From: JACMLC01 sp963720235
Lineage (GTDB): Bacteria; Acidobacteriota; Blastocatellia; Pyrinomonadales; Pyrinomonadaceae
NCBI GenBank assembly: GCA_963720235.1
Contig: OY970389.1
Span: forward strand, 1,116,001-1,180,000
Direction of reading: 5' to 3'
DNA: 64,000 nt
Below are positions 44,544 through 55,900 of this stretch, piece by piece. Position 1 is the stretch's first letter, and every line of letters begins with the position of its first letter. The position numbers and the translations under genes are program-made. Under the pieces are notes generated by a model. That model had not been told where the DNA came from, ran no database searches, and saw only the letters and a program-made list of their open reading frames with translations.

Positions 44544-46373
44544 ATGTTGAAAATAATGTTGTCGCTCGCTTTGATTCTTGTGCTCTTATCGAGTTCGATA
44601 ATGACATCTAAAGTATCCGGCACTTCGGATATTTCCACTTCATCGGATATTTCCGTTAACCTTGCGGCTGCTCCGATAACGCTCAACCTGACGACTGCGC
44701 CAACCAGTCCGATCACGATTGATTCAACCAGACACTACTTCAGCTATGGCGGGCAAACAGTGGCCTTGATAGGTATTTCAGGAGAATATCTGCCGCACAT
44801 CGAACAGCCTCATGCCAGCAGATACGATCAGTATTGCACCTACAAAGCTCCCTCTACCAATTACCCAAACACTTACATCAAGTGCCTGGATTTTCTAAAG
44901 GCCAGAGGCTTGAACAAAATACAGATGTGGCTGGCTCTCAATCAGAGTCCCAAGCTCGAAGACAAAGACCTACAGAATGAAGCAGACCCGTTTCCGCATG
45001 AGCAACCGTTTGATTACGCGGGAAGCCGCAAGTGGACTGTCGGCGCGGATATGGACGCAAACAAGTGGGATGAAGAGTTTTTCAATCGCGTGCAAACGGT
45101 CGTGCAACAAGCACAGAATCGGGGCATCATCGTCGAAGTGGTTTTATTCGACCCGTGGACTGGAAGAGGCTGGAGCAATCCTGCGAATATCAGAAGCCCC
45201 TGGTATAGAGGCAACAATGTGGAGAACATTGGGTTCACGGATGAAAAATATTTCGTCAGCTTTGAAGGCGGGACAAAGGCTGCGGAAGATGCTGCGAACA
45301 CGCAGAACGCGCGTATGCGCAAGATACAGGTTAGTTTTATGAAAAAAGTTGCTGACAAGTTGAACATCGCCAACCTGCACAACTTTTACTGGCAGCTTGC
45401 CAACGAGCCGGACGTGGAAGGCGTCGCATCTGAAGCGGCAATCATCAACTGGCATAATTACATGGCACAGGAACTACGCACGCATGAGGATAACAACTAT
45501 GGCCGTCATCATCTCATCTCTGTGAATTACTCGAAGCGAAATCCGCTCAGCAACATCCCGCCGGAAGCAGAGCTGGTCAACGGTCACTACGTTCAGATAC
45601 ACACCAACGCGCAGCCGGATATTGCAAAGTTCGGCGCAATTAAGTTGGTGCGTTCACCGCTCGGCACTTCGCTGAATCGCATCATCGGTTTTAATGAAAC
45701 CAAGATTACAGGCATCATTGGCTCGGCCAGCGGGACGGCGACCAGCACTCGTGCCGAAGCCTGGGAGTTTATGCTCAACAACGGCGGAGTCTATGACCAC
45801 CTCAGCTACAACTGGTTTTCACACAACGAGTCGAAAGACATACGCAGGCAACTCGGCCTTCTCTCGCAACTCTTCGATAAGTTTCCCATCGCCAACATGA
45901 CGAGAATGGCGAGCAATACAAGTGGGTGGGTGCAAGGCTTGCCTCCCTGGTCAAACCCTACGACGACGGCTGGCGTGACGAGCAATTATTACTGGGCTGC
46001 GATGTCGAGGCCGGATTTCTATTACGTGCTCCATATACATCACAGCGTGCTCAGCCCGGAGAATCAATTTGTGAGGTACGAGCCGAAGCCGACTAACAAT
46101 GCCTACAATGATAGTAATCTGCGTGTGAATCTCGGCAACACGTCGGGCTGCTTTGAAGTCACTTGGCACGACCCCTCGGCTCCGCTTCCGCCGGGCGTTA
46201 CGAACCGCGATACGCTCCCGACAGTAAATCCGATAAGTAACGGGACGACGAACATCTTTTATATTAACTGGACGGCATCGTCCACAAACTACGTCCCCTT
46301 ACCTTTCTATCCAAACTACTCCTACGATATTTTCCTGCGCGTCAGGAGAATTTCAACGACTCCTTGTACCTGA
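44544..46373 (+). CDS. Secreted glycoside-hydrolase-like (TIM-barrel) protein
   Basis: 609 aa with GGAGGAA 4 bases before the ATG and a signal peptide. A Ser/Thr-rich stretch with a short repeat (TSDISTSSDIS) leads into a barrel: ALIGISGEYLPH, NKIQMWLALNQSP, GIIVEVVLFDPW, and FYWQLANEPDVEG, the last being the acid/base Glu motif of clan A glycosidases (NEP). A second conserved-acid candidate is IGFNETK. The C-terminal 150 residues are beta-rich (CFEVTWHDPSAP). It probably cleaves an extracellular polysaccharide; the GH family cannot be named. Confidence 0.8.
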   Translation: MLKIMLSLALILVLLSSSIMTSKVSGTSDISTSSDISVNLAAAPITLNLTTAPTSPITIDSTRHYFSYGGQTVALIGISGEYLPHIEQPHASRYDQYCTYKAPSTNYPNTYIKCLDFLKARGLNKIQMWLALNQSPKLEDKDLQNEADPFPHEQPFDYAGSRKWTVGADMDANKWDEEFFNRVQTVVQQAQNRGIIVEVVLFDPWTGRGWSNPANIRSPWYRGNNVENIGFTDEKYFVSFEGGTKAAEDAANTQNARMRKIQVSFMKKVADKLNIANLHNFYWQLANEPDVEGVASEAAIINWHNYMAQELRTHEDNNYGRHHLISVNYSKRNPLSNIPPEAELVNGHYVQIHTNAQPDIAKFGAIKLVRSPLGTSLNRIIGFNETKITGIIGSASGTATSTRAEAWEFMLNNGGVYDHLSYNWFSHNESKDIRRQLGLLSQLFDKFPIANMTRMASNTSGWVQGLPPWSNPTTTAGVTSNYYWAAMSRPDFYYVLHIHHSVLSPENQFVRYEPKPTNNAYNDSNLRVNLGNTSGCFEVTWHDPSAPLPPGVTNRDTLPTVNPISNGTTNIFYINWTASSTNYVPLPFYPNYSYDIFLRVRRISTTPCT

Positions 46374-46382
46374 GTTAAGAAA

Positions 46383-46490
46383 GGTAATCATCTGCTTGAT
46401 GCAAGATTGATAGTTTACCGACACACATTGGTCAAAGCTGAAATATCCTGAAGCTGGCGACTAACGTCCTGCGTCAAGTAGATGATTACC
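46383..46490. repeat. 108-bp imperfect terminal inverted repeat element
   Basis: The left end (from 46383) reads GGTAATCATCTGCTTGATGC and the right end is the complement of GGTAATCATCTACTTGACGC, with two mismatches over 20 bases, around about 66 unrelated bases. The form is that of a small non-coding mobile element (MITE) or a large attenuator. It lies just before the large-protein cassette. No obvious target duplication is seen. Confidence 0.5.
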
Positions 46491-46529
46491 AAATTTAAAA
46501 ATTCCCTGAGACAACATTTGTGGTAAGCT

Positions 46530-46697
46530 ATGTCTCGTCCAAGAGAGTTACAAGGCCAGCTCAAAACCTTATTACGAGCGGGTGAAGCAAAACAAGAAAC
46601 ACTGCGCCTTATGTGTTTACCTCATAGACCAGCACGAACCTCGCGCAATGCAATCCAGTATGATGGCTCTATGAATTCTAATAGCTGGCATCGTTAA
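46530..46697 (+). CDS. Possible 55-residue basic protein, or leader of the cassette
   Basis: ATG at 46530 to TAA at 46695 gives 55 residues beginning MSRPRELQGQLKTLLRAGEA, with a helical, Arg/Gln-rich first half and no signal peptide. No SD is visible. It is followed at once by a perfect hairpin, GCTCTGCCC with GGGCAGAG (46702-46726). It may be a real small protein, the start of a decayed DNA-binding gene, or chance. The stretch 46727-46853 holds nothing else that can be supported. Confidence 0.3.
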   Translation: MSRPRELQGQLKTLLRAGEAKQETLRLMCLPHRPARTSRNAIQYDGSMNSNSWHR

Positions 46698-46853
46698 TTC
46701 GCCGCTCTGCCCAATGATGGCGGGCAGAGAAACCCAAAAGATTTCAGCGCGCCTGAGGCTGACCGCAGGTTCTACTCAAACCTGCCTGAGTACCTGCTAA
46801 CATCTCGCTTTACCAACGCGTGTCCTCAGTCGCGCATAACCAAAACTTCTAAC

Positions 46854-49640
46854 ATGCATTTTTTCATAGACCATTTGCAAATCGGAGAACAAGCGCCGGG
46901 AGATGGTTATGGCCCGGATAGCGCAAATCCGTCAACCTTATACAACGTGACCTCAAGATTTCAGTTGACTAATCAAGCAAAGGCTTTCGCTTGTCAGGAA
47001 AGCATGATGATTGTGCAGCAGTCGGCAGCGGATAATTCTTTAGTCAATCTCATTTTAAAACCAAACGAAGTATTAAATATCCCTCTGGCGGTGAAGTATT
47101 ATATCTATCGCGGGATATTGAAAAGCAGTTTGATTAACGGCAACAACATAGCCGCAGAGGCTCCGACAAACAATGAATTAATCGCGCGAATTTGGAAGCA
47201 CCCCCCGACAGATATCCATGCCGGAACCTTCGGCTACGAGGTCAATCCATTTTCGGGTCATGATGATGTGGAGAACATTTTTGATAATTTGAGAACAGGT
47301 TTGCATTCGATTCTTGTCAAGGAAGGAGAGTGGATAGGGACGTTTGCCAGTGGCCGTAAGATTGGTTTTGAAGTCGTTCTTGCAACTGACAGGCTGAGAA
47401 TCAATCTCCATCATGTGAGACAGGAAAGGCATCAGGTCGATGCCAGTCAGCTAGCCGGATTCGAACAGCGTGCTAAACGTGAAGAGATTCTATATTTTAT
47501 CGACCCGGCAGCTTTTTTCGGAATGCATTTTCCCAGGGGAGTCAAGTATTCGACCTATAGCGGCACAACGAAGACCACTAAATCGACGATAGAGAGAGTC
47601 AATAATGTTCGCGTGAATAACACCTACACGCTGTTGGTGAACCCGTTTTCTACAAAAAATAGAATTTATCTTGATGTCAGAAGTGAAAAAGGATACTCGT
47701 ATAATTTTTATCAAAACTATGGCAGCGCAATTAACAACCATAATATAGAACTCGGCTACGGCATCAATGCTGATGCGGAGCAGGAGTATAAAACTGATGA
47801 ATGGCCCATCATCTTCATTGAGACTGCACAAGCCTCCGGTACTCCTGCCCAGAACAAACTGCGGCTTAAATTAAGAATTGACGATAATCGCAAGCCGATT
47901 ATTTATATTGAAAATAAAGATTTAAAAGAGACTGAACGAACCTCGAATTATATTAAAGACCTCGCGCTAGAGCCGGAGGAGGCGACAGGCTGGACCAATC
48001 AGCTAAAATTTGTTTTTCCCCTGACGGACGCGGGCGCGGTTGCCAGCTACATTAAGTTTTATTACTTCAGACGCAAACCTGACGCTGATCCTCCGAATAC
48101 AGTTCTAAAAAATCTGAAATATTATGACTCGGCATTCTGCTCTGTCGATTTGCCGAAGTTAGGGGAGTTTGCTACCGGGAACCTGCATGTCGAAAGTACG
48201 AACCACAATTTTGTGAGAGAGCCTTTAGTTCAACTAGACGGCACGGGTAATTTTGAATACGCCGCGATTAATGGAGCTTACTGGGACACGCAAAGAATAT
48301 TATTTTATTCCACTTTGAAAACTAAAGTTGACGATAGTGGCTCCGAGAAGTTTTATATCAACACTTATAATCGTAAGTTAAATATTGCTAACAAGAGATT
48401 CAGAAATTCATTAAGGCAAAATATAGACATCCTTTGCAGGGAGTATCCGACGGCTGACGGAAATTTAAAAATTCCGGCTATCAACTCTTATCGAACGGGC
48501 GGCAATCTTATCCTCCGCGGCACTCTGAATGAAAAAGAGAATGCCTTGCTTTTAGGACTCAGTATTCCTGAAATCAGTGCGATAAAAAATACCACCGGTC
48601 TGAGTGATAAGCACCATCGTTTTATTTTTCTGCAAGACGCCGGCAATAATCCGCGGATTGATAATCATGGGATTCGGTATCGCGCATATACTGTTCGATT
48701 GCAGGGCTTAGATGTAGATGGCAGACGCGCTCTCGTCACACCTATCTTCGGCCTCGGCCCGATTATTGTTTATAGCCGCGACAATTCATTTTTCAGTTCG
48801 GCTAATTTTTCAGCCGGTGAGACTGTCTCACCGGGATTAAATCGGATTGAGTTTCATATTCGCCCGGATGGGTGCGTCAAGATAAATGACAATATAGATT
48901 TGAGTTTAGTGCATGACGTGCAGGATATTTATTATTTCTATACCCCTCCGCCACCCCGTGTGCAAAGCGAAATCTGCCATTTGAATGTTATTCAAATTGA
49001 TAAGATGGAGAACGGAGATAACGAAGATGAAAACAATCAGGTGTTTACTTCTATCCCCCCCGGCTGGCTCCATGAAATTCCTTATCCCACAGGAGTTAAT
49101 GTAAGGTTTTCTTATATATATCCCGATGGAACTATTTTTTCGATAGGAAGAGAGGGTGAAGGTAATAATGACAACTATATATTAAGATTTAAAAAATCGA
49201 GCAAGAAATCTTTTTTAGTTTATTTTGACCAGGAGCGCATAAATAATACTAACCCCGGAACACTTATTAATTTTTCATTTTCGGCCACAGTGAGGCGGTA
49301 TTTCAGACCTCAGGTGGCCGCCGCATTTATTGGCGCATTGATAGAGATAGGCGAGATGGGGGTTATCTCTTTAGGATGCTGTTTTGACAATGGAACCTGT
49401 TTTCCAAGCAAATCACATACGAATGGCAAAGCAGTAGATACGGCCTACAAGAATTTAGCAGCTCCGGGAATGGCAGACCAAAAAGTTATCAATGCCATGC
49501 ATAAATTTGGATTTGCACCAATATGGAAGGGCCAATTAGCAAAATTCGCCGGGTTGACTATCGCTGTTCCATTCAAAGGACATAACAAGCATTTGCATAG
49601 TAACGAGCGAACATTAATCGATTGTGACCGAAACGAGTGA
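46854..49640 (+). CDS. Large protein with C-terminal M15-type peptidase signature (cassette gene 1)
   Basis: 928 aa, no signal peptide, no SD. The first 780 residues match no family I know; they have repeated beta-strand patterns with many Asn, Ile and Tyr. The last 110 residues (PQVAAAFIGALIEIGEMG...) carry the metal motif H855-T-N-G-K-A-V-D862 and K-H913-L-H915, the H-x6-D and H-x-H layout of M15 D-Ala-D-Ala carboxypeptidase / hedgehog-type zinc proteins. It may cleave peptidoglycan stems, or the fold may only bind. Codon use is AT-richer than in neighbouring genes. The next two genes are co-directional giants. Confidence 0.7.
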   Translation: MHFFIDHLQIGEQAPGDGYGPDSANPSTLYNVTSRFQLTNQAKAFACQESMMIVQQSAADNSLVNLILKPNEVLNIPLAVKYYIYRGILKSSLINGNNIAAEAPTNNELIARIWKHPPTDIHAGTFGYEVNPFSGHDDVENIFDNLRTGLHSILVKEGEWIGTFASGRKIGFEVVLATDRLRINLHHVRQERHQVDASQLAGFEQRAKREEILYFIDPAAFFGMHFPRGVKYSTYSGTTKTTKSTIERVNNVRVNNTYTLLVNPFSTKNRIYLDVRSEKGYSYNFYQNYGSAINNHNIELGYGINADAEQEYKTDEWPIIFIETAQASGTPAQNKLRLKLRIDDNRKPIIYIENKDLKETERTSNYIKDLALEPEEATGWTNQLKFVFPLTDAGAVASYIKFYYFRRKPDADPPNTVLKNLKYYDSAFCSVDLPKLGEFATGNLHVESTNHNFVREPLVQLDGTGNFEYAAINGAYWDTQRILFYSTLKTKVDDSGSEKFYINTYNRKLNIANKRFRNSLRQNIDILCREYPTADGNLKIPAINSYRTGGNLILRGTLNEKENALLLGLSIPEISAIKNTTGLSDKHHRFIFLQDAGNNPRIDNHGIRYRAYTVRLQGLDVDGRRALVTPIFGLGPIIVYSRDNSFFSSANFSAGETVSPGLNRIEFHIRPDGCVKINDNIDLSLVHDVQDIYYFYTPPPPRVQSEICHLNVIQIDKMENGDNEDENNQVFTSIPPGWLHEIPYPTGVNVRFSYIYPDGTIFSIGREGEGNNDNYILRFKKSSKKSFLVYFDQERINNTNPGTLINFSFSATVRRYFRPQVAAAFIGALIEIGEMGVISLGCCFDNGTCFPSKSHTNGKAVDTAYKNLAAPGMADQKVINAMHKFGFAPIWKGQLAKFAGLTIAVPFKGHNKHLHSNERTLIDCDRNE

Positions 49641-49962
49641 GCCGCTCAATGGCGTCCGACCTCCGATTCAATTCTCAGGTGTCATTGGGGGTTAGATGCG
49701 AATGTGGAGCAGGCATTCGAGACTAAACTCTTGTTTCAAAAGTTCCGGCATCGTTTGCCGGTGAGCGAACGTCAGGCAGCTTTCGGCTTTGTTGCCGCAC
49801 GTGCCACGGCCATTCGCCCTACTTGTTGCGGCCTCTACCCTCGCTGCCGCAGATACTTTCAAGTACCGATAAATCGTCACTGGACAGTCCACCAGGTTCC
49901 TGTTGTCTTTACTCACTTAGCTCAGCCATTGCATTGCCGAGTTGAATCCGCGAACACTTATT
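49641..49962. other. Gap between cassette genes 1 and 2, no gene recognised
   Basis: 322 bases with no convincing gene. The minus strand has a 74-codon open stretch (49692-49916) with some DNA-binding-like residues (CPVTIYRYLKVSAAAR), but no family, SD or promoter supports it; it could be the relic of a transposase. The gap is GC-richer than the genes on either side, which may mark an insertion. Confidence 0.3.
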
Positions 49963-52900
49963 ATGCCAAAATATCTGCCTCCGCTCTCGACGCTCATTGC
50001 TGTTGAAAATATCCCCGGCAGCCTCGGTTTTATACAGGGCGGAATTAACAGCATATTTTCTCATCTGTACTTTAAGGATTTACAGGTTGACAGAAGCGCG
50101 AGTGGCGACGAGGTGTTTTATAGTCTCACCCTCGTCAGTTTTAAGAAACTCGGCATAGACATACCCGGCACAGATGGCATGGCGCTGGTGCTCAATCCGG
50201 GTTTTACTGATGGAGGCACGTCTGAATTTCCCATTTTCGCCGGCTATCAATGGCAGATATTAAAATATCTTCATGGATTTGATCTTTCGAGTTTTGATTT
50301 TTCGCCCAGAGCTATTTATGAGCTTTTGCTGTACATCAGCGGGGCCGGGAATGCAGCCATTTTGAAGAGCCTGCTTAATATCTTTTACGGCAGCGAGGAC
50401 GACGAGGATGTTGATGAACAAGACCCGATACAAAGATTCGTAGAGGATTTTAATGCCACGCACAATCCCGCGACTCCTTTAGTGAAATCTTCTGACCCGA
50501 ATGAAGCGGTGGTTATTGAAGACCTTCTGTTACAACTTGTCAGTAATGGAAACAGTTTTGATTTCATTGAAATCGTCTTTCAGGACTATTTGGATTTAGC
50601 GGATGGTTTCGGAGATATCATTGATAAAATTCAACAACTGTTCTCGAATTTTTTGGGCCAATTTACGCTCGATAATATCAAGGCTCTTCTCATCCCGCAG
50701 GCATTTGCTTCCTTAACCGATTTAAGGCTTGCCATCGAATTTCCGCGCTCCATTTTTCAACCCTTGTTGCCCGATGGAACAATCGACCAGGATGAAAAGA
50801 GGAAATCGCTCTTGAGCTTTGACGTTGGGAGTGTTTCGTATTCGACTGAAACAGGATTTGAATTTGAGAATGAATCCAGCTTTGATTTTCCGAAATCAGC
50901 CATCCTAAATTCCGACTTCACTTTGGAGCTTCATACCATGAAGCTCGACTTAAGCCGCACAAAGAATATCCCAGAAGCCATTGCAGATGGCAGGCCGGAA
51001 GATTTTATCGGTGTCTATGTGAAGGACGCGACCATCGGTTTTCCCGCGTTCTGGAATCATGATGACGACAACTCGACAGGCGTTATCAAAGCCAAAAACC
51101 TGCTCGTCGGAACAGGCGGCTTTTCCGGCACGCTCGCGCTTGAAGCAAAGGACAGCTTCGGCACGGAACCGCTTATCTCTTGCAAGTTCGGCAAAGACTT
51201 CAGGGTCAGCCTTAAAGCATTCAGCATCACGCTCAAGCAGAACGCGATTACCGGTTCGACCATCGAAGGCACTCTGGTCATTCCGGGATTCAAGGATGCA
51301 AACGGGCATCCGGCGGAAATCCGTATCAAGGTTGCTATCCGGCAGGATGGTGATTTTGACATCACGGCGCATGAGGACGACGGCTTCAGAGAGTTCGGGT
51401 TCGGGGACATCTTCAAGCTCAAACTGGAATCTGTCTTTTTCGGCAAGCGCGACGATGACTTTTATCTGGGCGTCTCAGGCAGCATCAAGTTCACGCACGA
51501 ACTCTTATCGGAGATGGATGACGTTGCGATTGAGAAATTGCTTATCTGGAGCGACGGACGGTTCGAGGTTGAAGGAGGCACGATTCCTCTGCCTAAGAAC
51601 TTGCGTTTCCCAATCGGCCCGGCGGCCTTGTCCATCTCGGCCATCCATCTAGGCTCGCATCAGAGAATCAATGCCGACGGCTCGACGCGCAACTTTCGCT
51701 ACTTCGGTTTCGATGGAGGTCTGGATGTCAATCCCGGCGGCGTAGATGTGCGCGGCAAGGGGATTAAGTTTTATTTCCCGGAAGACTTAGTGCTGGCTGA
51801 TTGTTATCTCGAAATCAAAAGCATTGCCATTGACCTTGTAATTCCGGGCAATGCAAGCAAGGAAGCGGCCACTCTGCTTCTCTCAGGATTTCTGAGCGTC
51901 GGCGGTTCTGCCGATGACCCGGAATACGCCGGGGGCGTAAGTTTCTCGCTGCCCAAGATGAAGGTTGCGGGCGGCGCGGCCATAAAATACAGGCCCAAAG
52001 TGCCTGCCTTTCTTGTCGATGCCTTTGTGGAGCTTTCGACTCCCATTCCGCTTGGCGCGACGGGCCTCGGCATCTACGGCTTTAATGGTCTGTTCGGTCT
52101 GCGCTATCTGGCTACGAAACAGGCGGCGGGTCTCGATGAGAGCAACACATGGTTCGACTACTATAAAGTGAAAGCCGGGAATCCCCCGCGCGAAGGCGTC
52201 AATGTTGACAAGCTTGAAGTACCGGAACTGACCGGAGACTACGACAACGCCTTCTCGATTGGCGCAGGCGTCTCGGTGGCAACCACGCAGGATAGCGGCA
52301 AGGCGTTTTCCTGCAAGCTCTTTCTCCTGCTCTCGCTGCCAGACCTGATTTACCTCGAAGGCAAAGCTAATGTGCTCGGCCCGCGCGTCGGCCTCGACAC
52401 CACCCAGGACCCTCCATTCTTCGCCTTTCTCGCCATTAGCTCGCAATCTGTCGAGACGGGGTTCGGCGTTGATTACAAGCTGCCGCGAGAGGGCGACAAC
52501 GCGGGGCGGATTCTGGATTTGCACGCGGAGATGCGCGCCGCTTTCTTCTTCAAAAATTCGTCTGCCTGGTATGTCAACTTCGGCACGATGGAGAAGCCAG
52601 CGACGGCGCGCGTCATCAGCCTCTTCGATGCCACAGCTTACCTGATGCTCTCTGCCTCAGGGATTCGCGCGGGCGCGGGCGTCACCTTCGGATTCGAGAA
52701 GAGTTACGCGGGCGGCCTTGTGCGCGCTTCCGTCGGCGTCTATATCAAGGTTGGAGGCTTCATCAGTTTCGAGCGTCCGCAGATTGGCGGCTTTGCCATG
52801 CTCGGCGGCCATGTGGACATTTCTTTGATGTGGTTCAGTTTCTATCTGGGCATAGACACCTCGCTCTCTGTCGAAGCGCCAAAGCCTTTCTACGTTCAAG

Positions 52901-55900
52901 GCAGCGTGCACTTGTGCGTCGGCGTGACTATCGGATTTTGGAAGTTCAAAAAAGAGATCCACAAATGCTTCGATGTCGAATTCAAATGGGTGAAGAATGA
53001 AGAAGTTGATACCTCAAAAGTCCTGCCGTTCAGGGATGTGGCGGCTAATCCGGCAGAAGAGTTGCCGCCGCGCAAGGCTACCAAGTTCATGGCAACCAAC
53101 ATGTTGTCGGGAGAGTCGTTCGACATCATCTATTTCGGGACACAGACGCCTTCGGCCAATCATCCTTCGTTCAAGCAGGCGGTCGTGCCGCTTGATTCAT
53201 GGATTGACCTGGAATTTTTGAAAGGACTATTTCCGAGCCAGGCTGTTGATGACCGCATTGGCCGCTTGTCCGGGCAAGCTCCTGCAAATTGGATTGACGA
53301 AGTTCCGCCCGTAGATGTGGCGCACAAAGTAAAGCACAAATACTCTCTCAAGAGTGTCGAGATAAAAGCATGGAACGGAAGCGAATGGAAAGAATATCGC
53401 CCGTATCAGGCCATGAGCCCGCCGGGCGCGCTCGCCGCGTTGGAGGCGAACCCGACACAGTACAAAGACGGCTTCTGGCAGAACACAGGCGAAGGCTTCA
53501 ACAAGCTGCGGCTGCTGGCAGAGACTTCGTTCTCTTACATGCAGCAGGGAGAGCCTGAATGGTATATCCCCGAACAATTCGGCATCACCAGCGCAACTCT
53601 GTTCTGCCCCGCAACGCTGCGCGAAGAATTATGTCTGCGCTTTGTCGAGACTGCGCCCGGAACCGTTTGGCCTGACGGCGCATGGCGGCAAATCAATACT
53701 GTCTTGAGCCGCGTCTCCGGCGGGCAGGGAACGATAATTAATTGGAACAGCCCTTTCGGCATTCCGCGCTCGCTTGTCTTTCCAAACGAAGCTCAGGCGC
53801 AACTCGTCTTCAATAAGCCGTGCGTGAAAGTAAGTCTGAAGCTCACAACCTTCTCGACAGGAGTTGTCTTGCGCTTCTACAAGCGCGAGACGGTGGGCGC
53901 GAGGTTCACTTACACACTGACGGAAACGCGCACGCTGACGCAACTGCAACTCCTCGCACATGTCGCATACCATAACCCGGCGGCCCCTGTAGCGAAGGTG
54001 GAAATTAATCCGCTCAACGCAGACCCGGCGGCAGTTCGTGACTTGCAGGTGCGAATTGATTCGCTGTATCGCCAGCTTTACGAAAGCCATCCGCTCCCTT
54101 CGCAGGAAGCGGAATTGATGGAGCGGATTCGTAGATTCGAAGCGCAGTTAGCTCTGCTCGCCGCCACCGGATGTACGCCGGGAGGCATTGAGAGCGAGAC
54201 TTTGGAGCAGACCTTACCTGTTCTTCAAGAGCAGGTAATACAATGTCAGGAGCAGCTTGCAGACTTGTTAGCAGAGCAGGGAATCGCATGCAGTGAAGCT
54301 GCGGATTTTCGCGCGCTGTTTTCGCGCTGCTTTCCGCAAACGCCTTCGCTGCTCAGCTATGAACTGTTTCGTGCGGACGATAGCACTTATCGTTTTGGTT
54401 TATACGACGATTATAACAATCGCATTCTACTCAACGGCGCGCAGCAACATCTTGAAAGCGAGGCGGCGCTTGAAGCTCTCAACGGCACGCTCGACCTCAC
54501 GCTCCGGCCCGAAGCTTACCAGACGGCGACGACAAACGACGGGAAATATTTCTTTCGGATAGTGGATGCCTCAAACGCAGTGATGGCTATCAGCCCCTTG
54601 CTTTTCAACACCGAGCCGGAGCTGGCCGCTTTTGTGGCCCAGACGCGAGCCATGTTTCTCGCCGCGCACGCGAGCGGCGCGTTTGCTCTGGTCATTCGTG
54701 TGGGCAGGCAGTTGCCGTGCGAAGTCTGCCTCGACCTAGCCTGCTGGACAGAGTTGCCGGTCCTGGGCGGCGTAGAGGAGGGAAGATGCAGGGAAATTAT
54801 AGAAGGCATCCTGACCGCACGTGATGAGTTTTGCAGCGAATATAACGTGCTCTACAGACGGCTCTATGCCTGCAATAAACAGCTGCTCGACGAGTTGACG
54901 AATCGCTGCGACGAGTTGACGCGCGCCGTCGAAATCAAGCGTTCCGAGTGCGTCTCGCTGACTAATCAAGTGACGGCTATCGAGCAAGTCATCATCTTCA
55001 TAGCAGAGCATGGCACAGTGATGCCGCCGGACGGCTTTCCCTGTTCGACGCTGCTGCATGAAGCCTGTTGCCTCTCAGTCGAAGATTACGAGTATAACCA
55101 GACTGTGCCGGGGCAGGAGACAATCGAAGCGGATTATGGCAAGGCAGTCGAGGCCATTGAAACAAGGCTCACTCCCGTTTGGCGACCGGACACGAAATAT
55201 TACGTGAGCCTGCAAGTGTCTGACACAGTGATTGACCACCTGGGCCATACGACAGAGCACAATAGCGACCCTTACTTTTTCGCTTTCCGCACGGCAGGCC
55301 CGCTTGGCTATTTCCATCTTGATACGGATGCGGGGTATGTCGAGGAGGGTAGGACGCCCGACCAGTACATGCTGACCGGACTCAAAGGCTATATTGATTA
55401 CCGTCGTTCATACCCGAATGCCGACGGCCAGTTAATCGGGGCCAAGCCTTTGTTCTACGAAGACGCGCGCCTGCTGCTCTTCTTTACCAAACGCTATGTC
55501 TATCATTTCTTCGGTGACTGGCCCGCCTACATGGGATTGCCCGCCATCCCCGGCGGCGCGTTGGAGATTGTCATCAAAGACCCGTTAGCCAACACCTCTT
55601 TGTCATCTTCCGAACTGCTGCCGACAATCATTCAGAGTCCGCGTGTGAGACCCGAATGGACAACGGATGATAAGCCGCGCATTCCCGCAGACATAAGTAC
55701 GCTGCTAAATCTACGCAACCCTGAACTGCTCAACGAGGATTATGAAGGCGAAGGCTGCTGGACTTCCGGCGGCGAGATGATTACGCCCGCAAGCGTTTAC
55801 ATGGAAGTGCCGCCGGAAGTTTTGCGACAACATTTGAAACCGCTCAAGCTCTACACGGCTGTGGTCAATAACCTGTACAACAGACAAGTGCAGGAAGTGC

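Noticed and set aside
49692..49916. Minus-strand 74-codon frame between cassette genes 1 and 2
   Set aside because: No SD, promoter or family; kept only as part of the gap description.
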